Part shown: in pieces, positions 1-7,666 of the stretch
Numbering within the stretch: the first letter of the stretch is position 1
Layout: the number at the start of each line of letters is the position of its first letter
From: Tabrizicola sp.
GTDB taxonomy: Bacteria > Pseudomonadota > Alphaproteobacteria > Rhodobacterales > Rhodobacteraceae
NCBI RefSeq assembly: GCF_030373185.1
Contig: NZ_JAUCZH010000008.1
Location: forward strand, 186,001 to 250,000
Direction of reading: 5' to 3'
Length of the DNA stretch: 64,000 bases
Program-made: the position numbers and the translations under genes
Notes under the pieces: model-generated
The model's database searches: none
Told to the model about the DNA's origin: nothing
What the model saw: only the letters and a program-made list of their open reading frames with translations

Positions 1-114
1 GCCGACCGGGGCGCGCTGCGGCCCGGGTTGCGCGCCGATGTGATCCGCGTGGCCCGGGTGGGGCGCGCCGCCGCGCTGCGCGGGGTCTGGGTTGGAGGCG
101 GTCGGGTTGGCTGA
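1..114 (+). CDS. phnM: C-terminal end of probable PhnM (phosphonate C-P lyase pathway diphosphatase), cut by window start
   Basis: Frame 1 is open from the first base to a TGA at 112-114 and encodes the last 37 residues of a protein. The pattern LRPGLRADVIRV followed by LRGVWVGGGRV is what PhnM-type amidohydrolases have at their very end: the PG.RADLV strand of the composite amidohydrolase domain and a closing VW..GRRV strand. PhnM removes pyrophosphate from alpha-D-ribose 1-methylphosphonate 5-triphosphate before C-P bond cleavage. The active-site part lies outside the window, so a different amidohydrolase with the same C-terminal fold is possible. The call rests on this short tail only. Confidence 0.5.
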   Translation, partial: ADRGALRPGLRADVIRVARVGRAAALRGVWVGGGRVG

Positions 115-350
115 CTTGGCCAAGCCCTTGCGAACGCTGGGGTAATCGGCCTTCCGCCGGGGTTGTCCGGCACCTTATTCCCGTCTTGCACGCGTCTTTC
201 TTCCGTCTCTGCGCACGGGGGAGTGGCGGGGCGTTAACCAGCCTTGGCGAATCAGCTGTGCCGGGAGCCCCCCCACCCCATCCCTATGAGGGGGAGAGGA
301 GGCAATTTGCGACGCGGGGGTGCAAAGCTGACGGGGTGCAAGCACGACCT

Positions 351-902
351 CTATGTGCGAACTAGTCGCGAGATCTTTTCCATTAAGGCGCCTTTATTCA
401 ACATCTCAAATTCCGGTATTCGGATTGTTGGAGAAAGGCCATTGCGCAAAGGAAGGATGTCGCGAAGCGTATCGAAGAATGCTCTCTGGAAATGCCTCCC
501 GCCTACAAAAGGAAACTCTGCTGTAGGTCTGCGGTAGCCTGCCGCGCCTTTTTTCGCAGCTATGGTCCCATACCTTTTGCACAGAGAAATGTATGAGTCC
601 CGCTCATATCCAAAACTAAGCCCGTCAGGATAAAGAGATAGTGCAATTTCTCTTTGAGAAGTAAAGTGTTGCACCTCATCGAATTCAATAAGGCAGTTCA
701 AATCTGGAAGAAATGCATCCGGTCTCAATTTCATTTCCTTTTTGCCTGCAAGGCCTTGAAGATCCCCATTAAGCGCGGAAAAGACATTCTTGATCGGTAT
801 GTCATCAGCCCCGAATTTATTTATAAGCCAGGGAAATGTGCGAGGTTCTACTCGCGTGAGTGAACGCAACAAATCAATGAAGATCTTCTCAGATTGCCCC
901 AC
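351..902 (-). CDS. Hypothetical protein with a possible PD-(D/E)XK-like nuclease core
   Basis: This 183-residue protein belongs to no family I can name. Residues 61-79 contain PD at 61-62, D67, then E73-F-D75-E76-V-Q-H79-F; an IEFDE.QHF strand of this kind is found in several small nuclease-like proteins of the PD-(D/E)XK type. The end has a GGRHFQRAFFDTLRDILP stretch (about 134-151). It probably starts with GTG at 902, only two bases after the parE stop codon, with a GGAGGAG about 15 bases upstream inside parE, so translation may be coupled. The reading frame is visibly richer in A/T than every neighbour, which suggests recent transfer. The nuclease idea is an inference from motif spacing only. 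Confidence 0.6.
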   Translation of the reverse strand: MGQSEKIFIDLLRSLTRVEPRTFPWLINKFGADDIPIKNVFSALNGDLQGLAGKKEMKLRPDAFLPDLNCLIEFDEVQHFTSQREIALSLYPDGLSFGYERDSYISLCKRYGTIAAKKGAAGYRRPTAEFPFVGGRHFQRAFFDTLRDILPLRNGLSPTIRIPEFEMLNKGALMEKISRLVRT

Positions 903-904
903 GA

Positions 905-2857
905 CTAAACATCCAACTCCTCCACAAACCGCGCGTTCTCCTGAATATACTGAAACCGCAATTCCGGCTTCTTGCCCATCAGCCGCTCCACGAGGTCAGA
1001 CGTATCCCCCGGTTCGTCCTCGTCGATGCTCACCCGGATCAGCTTCCGCGTCGCGGGGTTCATCGTGGTGTCTTTCAGATCCTTGGCGTCCATCTCGCCC
1101 AGCCCCTTGAAGCGCTGGACGTCGATCTTGCCCTTGCCGCCCAACCCCTTGGCGAGCCAGACCTCTTTCTCGGCATCGTCGGATACATACATCCGGCGCG
1201 CGCCTTGGGTCAGGCGGTAAAGCGGCGGGCAGGCGAGGTAGAGGTGGCCCTTGTCGATCAGGGGGCGCATCTGGGTGAAGAAGAAGGTCATCAGGAGCGA
1301 AGCGATATGCGCGCCGTCGACGTCGGCGTCGGTCATGATGATGATCTTTTCATAGCGCAGGTCTTCGACGTTGAAGCGGGTTCCCATGGAAACCCCCAGC
1401 GCCTCGCAGATATCGCGGATTTCCGAGTTGTCGTTCAGCTTGGAAGACGCCGCACCCAGCACGTTCAGGATCTTGCCCTTGAGCGGCAAAAGCGCCTGCG
1501 TTTCACGGGACCGCGCACCTTTGGCGGAACCGCCGGCGCTGTCACCCTCGACGATGAACAATTCGGTGCCTTCGCGGGTTTTTGACGAACAGTCGGTCAA
1601 TTTGCCGGGCAGGCGCAGCTTCTTGGTGGCGGTCTTGCGCTGGGTTTCCTTTTCCTCACGCCGCTTCAGGCGTTCCTCGGCGCGCAGGACGAGGAAATCG
1701 AGGATGGAACCTGCGGATTTCGGATCGGCGGCAAGCCAGGTGTCGAAATGGTCGCGCACGGCGTTTTCGACGTATTTGGCGGCTTCCTCGGTGGCGAGGC
1801 GGTCCTTGGTCTGGCCGACGAATTGCGGCTCGCGGATGAAGACCGAGATCAGCGCGCAGCCCCCGGTGAGCATGTCGTCGCGGGTGATGAGGTCGGCCTT
1901 GCGGTTCTTGACGCGTTCGCCGTAGGCGCGGATGCCTTTCAGGATCGCGGCCCAGAATCCGGTCTCATGCGTGCCGCCCTCGGGGGTGGGGACGGTGTTG
2001 CAGTAGGAATGGATGAAGCCGTCGCGGGCAGGTGTCCAGTTGATCGCCCATTCGACCGAGCCGGGGACGTTGTATTTTTCCGGAAAGCCGACCTTTCCGG
2101 CGAAGGGGTGGTCGGCGTAGGTGGTTGTTTTCAAAAGCGTGTCGGACAGATAGTCGGCCAGCCCGCCGGGGAAGTGGAAGGTCGCCTCTTGTGGCGTCTC
2201 GCCGTCACTTAGGCTGGACTTCCAACGGATTTCGACGCCGGAGAAGAGGTAGGCCTTGGAGCGGGCCATCTTGAGCAGGCGCGCGGGTTTAAGGGTCTGG
2301 CTGCCGAAGATGTCGGGATCGGGACGGAAGGTCACACTGGTGCCGCGTCGGTTCGGGGCGGGGCCGACCTTGACGATCGGGCCTTGCGGGATGCCGCGCG
2401 AGAAGGACTGGGTGTAAAGCTCACGGTTGCGGGCGACCTCGACCCGCATCAGGTCGGAAAGCGCGTTTACGACGGAGGAGCCGACACCGTGCAGGCCGCC
2501 CGAGGTGGAATAGGCGTCGCCGCCGAATTTGCCGCCGGAGTGGAGTGTGGTCAGGATCACCTCCAGCGCGGATTTGTCGGGGAACTTGGGGTGCGGATCG
2601 ACCGGGATGCCGCGGCCGTTGTCACGGATGGTGACGGTGTTGTTTTCATGGAGCTCGACTTCGATCCGGGTGGCGTGGCCGGCGACGGCCTCGTCCATCG
2701 CGTTGTCGAGGATCTCGGCCACAAGGTGATGCAGGGCGCGTTCGTCGATGCCGCCGATATACATTCCGGGGCGGAGGCGGACGGCTTCCAGCGGCTCAAG
2801 CACCTCGATCGAGGAGGCGTCATAGGTTTGCGCGCCGGAGAGGAGGTCGTTGGGCAT
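905..2857 (-). CDS. parE: DNA topoisomerase IV subunit B (ParE)
   Basis: ParE forms the ATPase half of topoisomerase IV, which with ParC decatenates daughter chromosomes. The 650-residue length is normal. The GHKL ATPase domain shows VAEILDNAMDE (catalytic Glu48, Mg-binding Asn52), NGRGIP at 80-85 and GGLHGVG at 120-126. The TOPRIM domain shows EGDSAGGSA and later DADVDGAHI, the acidic Mg ligands for cleavage. The absence of the long GyrB insert and residues such as the GGKFGGDAYSTSGG segment favour ParE over GyrB. The ATG at 2857 is preceded by AGGAGG-like sequence. It stands alone apart from the small ORF overlapping its end region; parC is not in the window. Confidence 0.95.
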   Translation of the reverse strand: MPNDLLSGAQTYDASSIEVLEPLEAVRLRPGMYIGGIDERALHHLVAEILDNAMDEAVAGHATRIEVELHENNTVTIRDNGRGIPVDPHPKFPDKSALEVILTTLHSGGKFGGDAYSTSGGLHGVGSSVVNALSDLMRVEVARNRELYTQSFSRGIPQGPIVKVGPAPNRRGTSVTFRPDPDIFGSQTLKPARLLKMARSKAYLFSGVEIRWKSSLSDGETPQEATFHFPGGLADYLSDTLLKTTTYADHPFAGKVGFPEKYNVPGSVEWAINWTPARDGFIHSYCNTVPTPEGGTHETGFWAAILKGIRAYGERVKNRKADLITRDDMLTGGCALISVFIREPQFVGQTKDRLATEEAAKYVENAVRDHFDTWLAADPKSAGSILDFLVLRAEERLKRREEKETQRKTATKKLRLPGKLTDCSSKTREGTELFIVEGDSAGGSAKGARSRETQALLPLKGKILNVLGAASSKLNDNSEIRDICEALGVSMGTRFNVEDLRYEKIIIMTDADVDGAHIASLLMTFFFTQMRPLIDKGHLYLACPPLYRLTQGARRMYVSDDAEKEVWLAKGLGGKGKIDVQRFKGLGEMDAKDLKDTTMNPATRKLIRVSIDEDEPGDTSDLVERLMGKKPELRFQYIQENARFVEELDV

Positions 2858-2980
2858 GGGGGGCTCACGTCTTGGGATGCGCAGGTATTAGATCACCCAA
2901 GGGGGGTGGGGCGCAAGATGTGGGGGGTGGAAGGGTTTGGGCCGCGGGCGTAGGATCTGGCGAAATCAGGAGGATCGGCG

Positions 2981-3868
2981 ATGCGGATATTGTTCACGGG
3001 CGGGTCGGGCAAGGCGGGAAAGCATGTGTTGGCTTACCTTGCGGCCAAAGGGCACAGGATCTTGAACTTTGACCGGGTGCCTTTGGGGCTGGACGGGGTG
3101 CATGATCTGATCGGGGATATCACCGATGCCGGACAGGTCTATTCCGCGATGCGGACCCATGCCGGATATGACGAGATGGACAATGCGGCCGGCGCGCAAC
3201 TGTTCGATGCGGTGGTGCATTTCGCCGCCGTGCCGCGCCATCTGATGACGCCGGACACCGAGACTTACCGGGTCAACGTGCTTGGCACCTACAATGTGCT
3301 TGAGGCGGCCCTGAAGATGGGGATTCGCAAGGTCATCATCGCATCGTCAGAGACGACCTATGGGGTCTGTTTCAGCGATGGGGTGGTGGATCCGAAGGTG
3401 CTGCCGCTGGAAGAAGACTATGACATCGATCCGATGGACAGCTACGGCATGTCAAAGAAGGTGAACGAGGTCACTGCCCGCGGCTTCCAGCGCCGTTTCG
3501 GGGCGGATGTCTACGCGCTGCGGATCGGAAATGTGATCGAGCCACATGAATATGCAACGCTGTTTCCGCCGCTGGCCACGGATCCGGGCCTGAGGCGGAG
3601 GATCACCTTCAGCTACATCGACGCCCGTGATCTGGGGCAGATCGTGGATCTCTGTCTGCAAAAGGACGGCCTTGGGTTTCAGGTCTTCAATGCGGTCAAT
3701 GACACCAACGCCGTGCCGCAACCAAATTCGGAGTTGTTGCCGCAGTTCTTCCCGAAAGTCCCCTTGAGCAGATCGGTAGGCGCGCATGAAGGGCTTTTGT
3801 CCAACCGCAAGATCCGTGAGGTTCTTGGCTTCAAGGAAGAACATGACTGGCGGAAGTATGTGCCTTGA
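2981..3868 (+). CDS. NAD-dependent epimerase/dehydratase family protein (extended SDR)
   Basis: A 295-residue extended short-chain dehydrogenase/reductase. The N-terminal Rossmann nucleotide loop is GGSGKAG (7-13), an acceptor-like Asp31 follows beta-2, FAA at 81-83 and the catalytic pair Tyr155-x3-Lys159 (SYGMSKK) are intact, and Ser122-Ser123 precede them. Members act on nucleotide sugars or related carbonyl compounds; the substrate cannot be read from the sequence. The ATG at 2981 has an excellent AGGAGG 9 bases upstream. It is a single gene, divergent from parE, and is followed by a structured intergenic region (hairpin at 4037 and two inverted copies of a dispersed element). Confidence 0.9.
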   Translation: MRILFTGGSGKAGKHVLAYLAAKGHRILNFDRVPLGLDGVHDLIGDITDAGQVYSAMRTHAGYDEMDNAAGAQLFDAVVHFAAVPRHLMTPDTETYRVNVLGTYNVLEAALKMGIRKVIIASSETTYGVCFSDGVVDPKVLPLEEDYDIDPMDSYGMSKKVNEVTARGFQRRFGADVYALRIGNVIEPHEYATLFPPLATDPGLRRRITFSYIDARDLGQIVDLCLQKDGLGFQVFNAVNDTNAVPQPNSELLPQFFPKVPLSRSVGAHEGLLSNRKIREVLGFKEEHDWRKYVP

Positions 3869-3882
3869 ATTGCCGTCGCAAC

Positions 3883-3949
3883 GGGGGGCCGTCTGCCCCC
3901 CGCGGCCCGTTCCGGGCCTGCCCCCCGAGGATATTTCAAGAAGAGAAAG
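3883..3949 (+). repeat. Dispersed intergenic element, copy A (two hairpins, C-run, GAGGATATTT tail)
   Basis: Hairpin 1 pairs GGGGGGC (3883-3889) with GCCCCCC (3895-3901). Hairpin 2 pairs GGCCCG with CGGGCC at about 3903-3918. A second GCCCCCC run follows, then GAGGATATTTCAAGAAGAG. It lies just after the epimerase stop. The same architecture recurs at 4138, 14361, 40236, 43860 and 61237. Confidence 0.7.
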
Positions 3950-4036
3950 CCGCCAGGGTTAATCAGGCGTTTACCCCAATCGGCCCATACTGGCCGTGCG
4001 GTACAGGCGGGGACGCCGATGACCGTGAAGGGAAAG

Positions 4037-4076
4037 ACACCCCGCGGCTGGCCTGATCCGGCCGCCCGCGGGGTGT
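4037..4076. terminator. Long GC-rich hairpin between convergent genes
   Basis: Bases 4037-4053 pair with 4060-4076 over 17 positions with one C-C mismatch and one wobble, around a 6-base loop. It sits between the converging epimerase and GST genes and between element copies A and B. There is no good T-tract on either side, so a bidirectional or structural terminator role is inferred, not shown. Confidence 0.5.
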
Positions 4077-4137
4077 TGAATTCCTCTTGTGGTCGGGGGT
4101 GTCCGGCTATGACATTGTAGTGGAAGGCAATGCTGCA

Positions 4138-4193
4138 AGCCTTTCTCTTCTCCAAATATCCCACGGGGGGTGCGGGGGGTGTGAAACCCCCCG
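4138..4193 (-). repeat. Dispersed intergenic element, copy B (single hairpin type)
   Basis: Read on the minus strand: GGGGGG and CCCCCC (4187-4192 with 4174-4179) form a hairpin with loop TTTCACA, then a CCCCCC run and GTGGGATATTTGGAGAAGAG. The tail matches copy D at 40236 almost base for base. It lies directly after the GST stop in transcription direction. Confidence 0.7.
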
Positions 4194-4209
4194 CTCCTGT
4201 CAGTCGGGC

Positions 4210-4869
4210 CTAGGCAGGCTCGGCCACCCGGCCATCCCACATCTTCTTGAACGCCGGCCGCGATTGGCTGGTTTCAAGCCATGTGGAAACCGCTGGAAAC
4301 TCACCGATCAGGGTCGGGTGGCTTTGAGCGTAGCGCAGGCACTCGGCCACATTGAGGTCGGCCACGGTGAACCGTCTGCCGACCAGATGGCCATGGGCCG
4401 CAAGATGCGCTTCAAGCCGGGCCAGCGGGCGGCGGAGTTTCTCGGCGGCAATGGCTATGGCCCCCTGGCCTTCTGGCGTCTGGTCGCCGCCCCCGGTGGT
4501 AATCATCAGGATCTCCAGCGCCGGGCTTTCGATGGCTGTGGCGGCCAACAGCGTCCATTGGTCGATCAGTGCGTGTTCGGCAGGGTCTTGCGGGGCGAGC
4601 GGGCCGCCATGCTGGCGGGCGATGTGGCTGGTGATCGCAAGGGATTCGGTCAGCGTCAGGTCACCCTCGACGTAGGCCGGGATCTGGCCAAGCGGGTTCA
4701 CCGCCAGGAACGCGGGCGAAGCGGTGTTGAACGGGGCATCGGGCGCGCTGGCCTGGGGCAGACGATAGGCCTGGATCACCGGGACGTGGGTAAAGGGCAG
4801 CCCCAATTCATAAAGCAGCCAGATCGGGCGCGACGCGCGGGACCGGAAGGCGCCATAGAGGGTGATCAT
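4210..4869 (-). CDS. Glutathione S-transferase family protein
   Basis: A 219-residue two-domain GST. Residues 1-80 form the thioredoxin-like domain: MITLYGAFRSRASRPIWLL with a serine/arginine-rich start in the place of the usual catalytic Ser/Cys, the cis-proline motif GQIPAYV, and LTESLAI (Glu-Ser that bind the gamma-glutamyl part of glutathione). The helical C-terminal domain ends with FTVADLNVAECLRYA, the conserved N-capping box region. It probably conjugates or reduces small electrophiles in the cytoplasm; the substrate is unknown. It is a single gene, divergent from ppk2, with element copy B immediately downstream. Confidence 0.9.
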   Translation of the reverse strand: MITLYGAFRSRASRPIWLLYELGLPFTHVPVIQAYRLPQASAPDAPFNTASPAFLAVNPLGQIPAYVEGDLTLTESLAITSHIARQHGGPLAPQDPAEHALIDQWTLLAATAIESPALEILMITTGGGDQTPEGQGAIAIAAEKLRRPLARLEAHLAAHGHLVGRRFTVADLNVAECLRYAQSHPTLIGEFPAVSTWLETSQSRPAFKKMWDGRVAEPA

Positions 4870-5017
4870 CGTCGTGACTCCGTTGGATTGGCTGGCAGCC
4901 TATGTCCGGCGTGGCGAAAGGAAAAGAGGCTGGCAGCAGGGATTTCTTGATCGGGATCAAGGCGGAGAACCGCAAGATCTGCTTTAATCAAACAAATGTG
5001 GAGAGGGAGAGCGACCC

Positions 5018-5944
5018 ATGGAAGAAAGTCAGCCAATCGAGACGCACGCAGAAGCCGCAGTCGAGGTGCAGACAGGGCCGAAACGGTTTCCGGTTGCGCA
5101 GACTCCGCTGCATCAGGCGTTCGAGGCCGGGCGCTACCCCTATGCAAGGCTGATGGGTCGGGCCACTTACGAGGCCGAAAAGGCGCGCTTGCAGGCCGAG
5201 CTTCTGAAGGTGCAGATCTGGGCGCAGGAGACGGGGCAGAAATTCGTCATCCTGATGGAAGGGCGCGATGCGGCCGGCAAGGGCGGCACGATCAAGCGGT
5301 TCATGGAACATCTGAACCCGCGCTATGCGCGGGTCTGTGCGCTGTCCAAACCCTCGGACGTGGAAAAGGGCCAGTGGTTCTTTCAGCGCTATATCGCGCA
5401 TCTGCCGACGGCGGGTGAAATGGTGTTTTACGACCGCAGCTGGTACAACCGAGCAGGTGTTGAACGGGTGATGGGCTTTTGCAAGCCGTCGGAATACCTT
5501 GAATTCATGCGCCAAGCGCCGGAACTGGAGCGGATGCTGGCCCGCTCTGGCATCCGGCTGCACAAGTACTGGTTCAGCGTCACCCGTGAAGAACAGCGCG
5601 CCCGGTTCCTTGCGCGCGAAACGGACCCGCTGAAGATGTGGAAATTGTCGCCGATCGACAAGGCAAGCCTTGATAAATGGGATGACTACACCGAGGCGAA
5701 AGAGGCGATGTTCTTTTACACCGACACCGCCGATGCGCCTTGGGTGATCGTGAAGTCGAACGACAAGAAGCGGGCGCGGCTGAACTGCATGAAGCATTTC
5801 CTGTCCACGCTCGACTATCCGAACAAGGATCCTGCGGCCATCGGCACGCCCGACCCGTTGATCGTGGGGCGCGCCGCGCAGGTTCTGGGAACGGTGGAGG
5901 ACATCTATGATGCCGCCACCCATCCGGCGATGCAGCGCGGCTGA
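5018..5944 (+). CDS. ppk2: Polyphosphate kinase 2 (PPK2) family protein
   Basis: PPK2 enzymes transfer phosphate between polyphosphate and nucleotides, often making GTP or ATP from the diphosphate. The 308-residue protein has the family Walker A GRDAAGKGG at 82-90, the Walker B/lid block FYDRSWYNRAGVERVMGF at about 137-154 including Asp139-Arg140-Ser141, and the later WKLSPID and KSNDKKRARLNC segments. Length and a single kinase domain fit class I. A GAGAGGGAGAG ribosome binding site precedes the ATG at 5018. It stands alone on the plus strand before the metal-export pair; the spacing of about 75 bases to the next gene leaves a separate promoter possible. Confidence 0.93.
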   Translation: MEESQPIETHAEAAVEVQTGPKRFPVAQTPLHQAFEAGRYPYARLMGRATYEAEKARLQAELLKVQIWAQETGQKFVILMEGRDAAGKGGTIKRFMEHLNPRYARVCALSKPSDVEKGQWFFQRYIAHLPTAGEMVFYDRSWYNRAGVERVMGFCKPSEYLEFMRQAPELERMLARSGIRLHKYWFSVTREEQRARFLARETDPLKMWKLSPIDKASLDKWDDYTEAKEAMFFYTDTADAPWVIVKSNDKKRARLNCMKHFLSTLDYPNKDPAAIGTPDPLIVGRAAQVLGTVEDIYDAATHPAMQRG

Positions 5945-5993
5945 ACTTTCGGCAATCTGGTGCCGGGGAGGGAGAGGCGCCCCTTGGCGAAGG

Positions 5994-6015
5994 CGCAAGG
6001 TGCAACTACCTTGCG
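5994..6015 (+). promoter_or_regulatory. Perfect inverted repeat just before the DUF1007 start codon
   Basis: CGCAAGGT at 5994-6001 and ACCTTGCG at 6008-6015 are perfect inverted repeats around GCAACT. The repeat ends 4 bases before the ATG at 6020, and there is no ordinary ribosome binding site there. It may be an operator for a metal-responsive regulator or an RNA hairpin that controls translation of the export pair. The role is inferred from position only. Confidence 0.45.
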
Positions 6016-6019
6016 TGCC

Positions 6020-6673
6020 ATGCGTGAACTGATCCTGATCGGCGGCATGATGATGGCGGGCGCTGGCCCGGCCTTGGCGCATCCGCATGTCTTTATCGAC
6101 ACCGGAATCGAGATCATCCTGAACGCCGACAATGCCGCCACCGGGGTGCGGATCAGTTGGACCTATGACGATCTCTATTCGCTCTATGTCGTCGGGGACA
6201 TGGGGCTGGACCCCGATTGGGATGGCGTTCTGACACCCGAGGAAGAGGCGCGGCTTGCCGGGTTCGACATGAACTGGGATGCGGATTTCCCCGGTGACAC
6301 CTATGCCTTGCTGAATGATGCCGAACTTGCCCTGTCGCGCCCGCAGGACTGGGGGGCAAGCTATGCCGGGGGCCGGATCACCTCGACCCATTTGCGGCTG
6401 TTCGATGCCCCCGTCGCGCTGGCCGACGTGCCATTGATCGTGCAGGTCTATGACCCGGGCTTTTACACCGCCTATACCATCGCCCATGACCCGGTTTTGA
6501 CCGGGGGAAGCGGTTGTCTTGCGGAAACCTATATCCCCGATCTGGATGCGGCGGATGAGGCGCTGAAGGCGGCCTTGGCCGAATATTCGGCGGACATGGA
6601 TCTTGAGGCCGACTTTCCCGCCATCGGCAAGAACTACGCCGAGGAGGTCCGCGTTTCATGCGCCAAGCGTTGA
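6020..6673 (+). CDS. DUF1007 family periplasmic protein of a nickel/cobalt export pair
   Basis: A 217-residue secreted protein: MRELILIGGMMMAGAGPALA is a signal peptide with an A-x-A cleavage site, and the mature protein begins with HPHVFID, the hallmark opening of DUF1007. An acidic stretch with DWDGVLTPEEEARL (about 65-80) resembles an EF-hand-like loop. DUF1007 genes usually precede NicO/RcnA-type exporters, as here, where the two frames overlap by 16 bases. A role in handing metal to the exporter, or in sensing it, is plausible but not established. An upstream GTG at 5960 is in frame, but the signal peptide makes 6020 the better start. Confidence 0.85.
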   Translation: MRELILIGGMMMAGAGPALAHPHVFIDTGIEIILNADNAATGVRISWTYDDLYSLYVVGDMGLDPDWDGVLTPEEEARLAGFDMNWDADFPGDTYALLNDAELALSRPQDWGASYAGGRITSTHLRLFDAPVALADVPLIVQVYDPGFYTAYTIAHDPVLTGGSGCLAETYIPDLDAADEALKAALAEYSADMDLEADFPAIGKNYAEEVRVSCAKR

Positions 6674-7602
6674 TCTATGGCGGTCTGGGCGTGGTGGCGC
6701 TTTTGGCGGTCTTGTGGCTGGCGGGCGGGCTGGACGCGGTGGCCGGGTGGCTGCAAGCGGCACAGCGTGCGACGCAAGACCGGCTGGCGGCGGCGATCCG
6801 CGCCCTGCGGGGCGGTGAGCCGGGGGCGCTGGCGGTGTTCTGGGCGGTATGCTTTGGCTATGGCGTGCTGCATGCGGCGGGGCCGGGGCATGGCAAGCTG
6901 TTGATCGGCGGCTATGGCGTGGCGCGGCGGGTGCCATTGGTGCCGCTGGCCGGGCTTGCGCTGGTCTCAAGCCTGGCGCAGGCGGCGGTGGCGGTGGCGC
7001 TGGTCTATGCGGTGGTGGCAGTCCTGGGGCTGTCGCGGCTGGCGGTGGAAGGCGCGGCCGAGGCATGGCTGGCCCCGGCAAGTCACGCGATGATCGCTGG
7101 GCTGGGCCTGTGGCTGGTCTGGCGCGGCGCGCACGGAGTGCAACGGTTGCGGGTGATGGCCGCGCATGGACGTTCGGGCCATGATCCCCACGATCACGGC
7201 CACGCTCACAATCACGACCACGAACATTGCGCGACCTGCGGCCATGCCCATGGCCCGACGCTGGAACAGGTGTCGTCCCTGACCGGCTGGCGTGATGCGG
7301 TGGCGATGGTGGCGGGAATTGCCATGCGGCCCTGTTCGGGGGCGCTGTTCGTGCTGATCCTGACCTGGCAGCTTGGCATTGCGTTGGCGGGGGTGATCGG
7401 GGCCTTCGTGATGGGGCTTGGCACGGCACTGGTGACGGCAGGGGTGGCGGCCCTTGCGGTCTGGGCGCGCGAAGGGGCTTTGGCAGGGCTTGGCGCAGGC
7501 AAGGGTGGTGCGCGGATGGCGCGGGCCTTGCCGGTGATCGAGCTGACGGTCGGCGGAGTTATAGCGGCGGCAGCGTTTGGGCTTTTGGCACAATCGCTGT
7601 GA
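6658..7602 (+). CDS. NicO/RcnA-type nickel/cobalt exporter
   Basis: A 314-residue membrane protein of the nickel/cobalt transporter family. Helix 1 is at about 4-25; HAAGPGHGKLLIGGY at about 79-93 is the first family motif. A cytoplasmic or periplasmic loop at about 170-198 is extremely rich in His and Asp (HDPHDHGHAHNHDHEH, then CATCGHAHG) and surely binds metal. The second motif region is GIAMRPCSGALFVLIL. RcnA-like proteins of this type export Ni and Co. The start overlaps the DUF1007 gene by 16 bases, with GAGGAGG upstream, so the two are translationally coupled. The metal specificity is inferred from the family. Confidence 0.9.
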   Translation: MRQALIYGGLGVVALLAVLWLAGGLDAVAGWLQAAQRATQDRLAAAIRALRGGEPGALAVFWAVCFGYGVLHAAGPGHGKLLIGGYGVARRVPLVPLAGLALVSSLAQAAVAVALVYAVVAVLGLSRLAVEGAAEAWLAPASHAMIAGLGLWLVWRGAHGVQRLRVMAAHGRSGHDPHDHGHAHNHDHEHCATCGHAHGPTLEQVSSLTGWRDAVAMVAGIAMRPCSGALFVLILTWQLGIALAGVIGAFVMGLGTALVTAGVAALAVWAREGALAGLGAGKGGARMARALPVIELTVGGVIAAAAFGLLAQSL

Positions 7603-7666
7603 CCACGCTGCATTGCGGCGGAAAGCCTGCCTTGTGAAGGCCCTGCGGCGCGGGTAATCCCCAGCC

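Noticed and set aside
5994..6015. MerR-family operator
   Set aside because: The arms are in the reverse order compared with MerR-type sites (GCAAGGT outside, not ACCTTGC) and lie next to the start codon, not between -35 and -10.
4988..6487. 499-codon minus-strand ORF opposite ppk2 and the DUF1007 gene
   Set aside because: It is antisense to two well-supported genes, has no domain, and its composition is that of a high-GC shadow frame.
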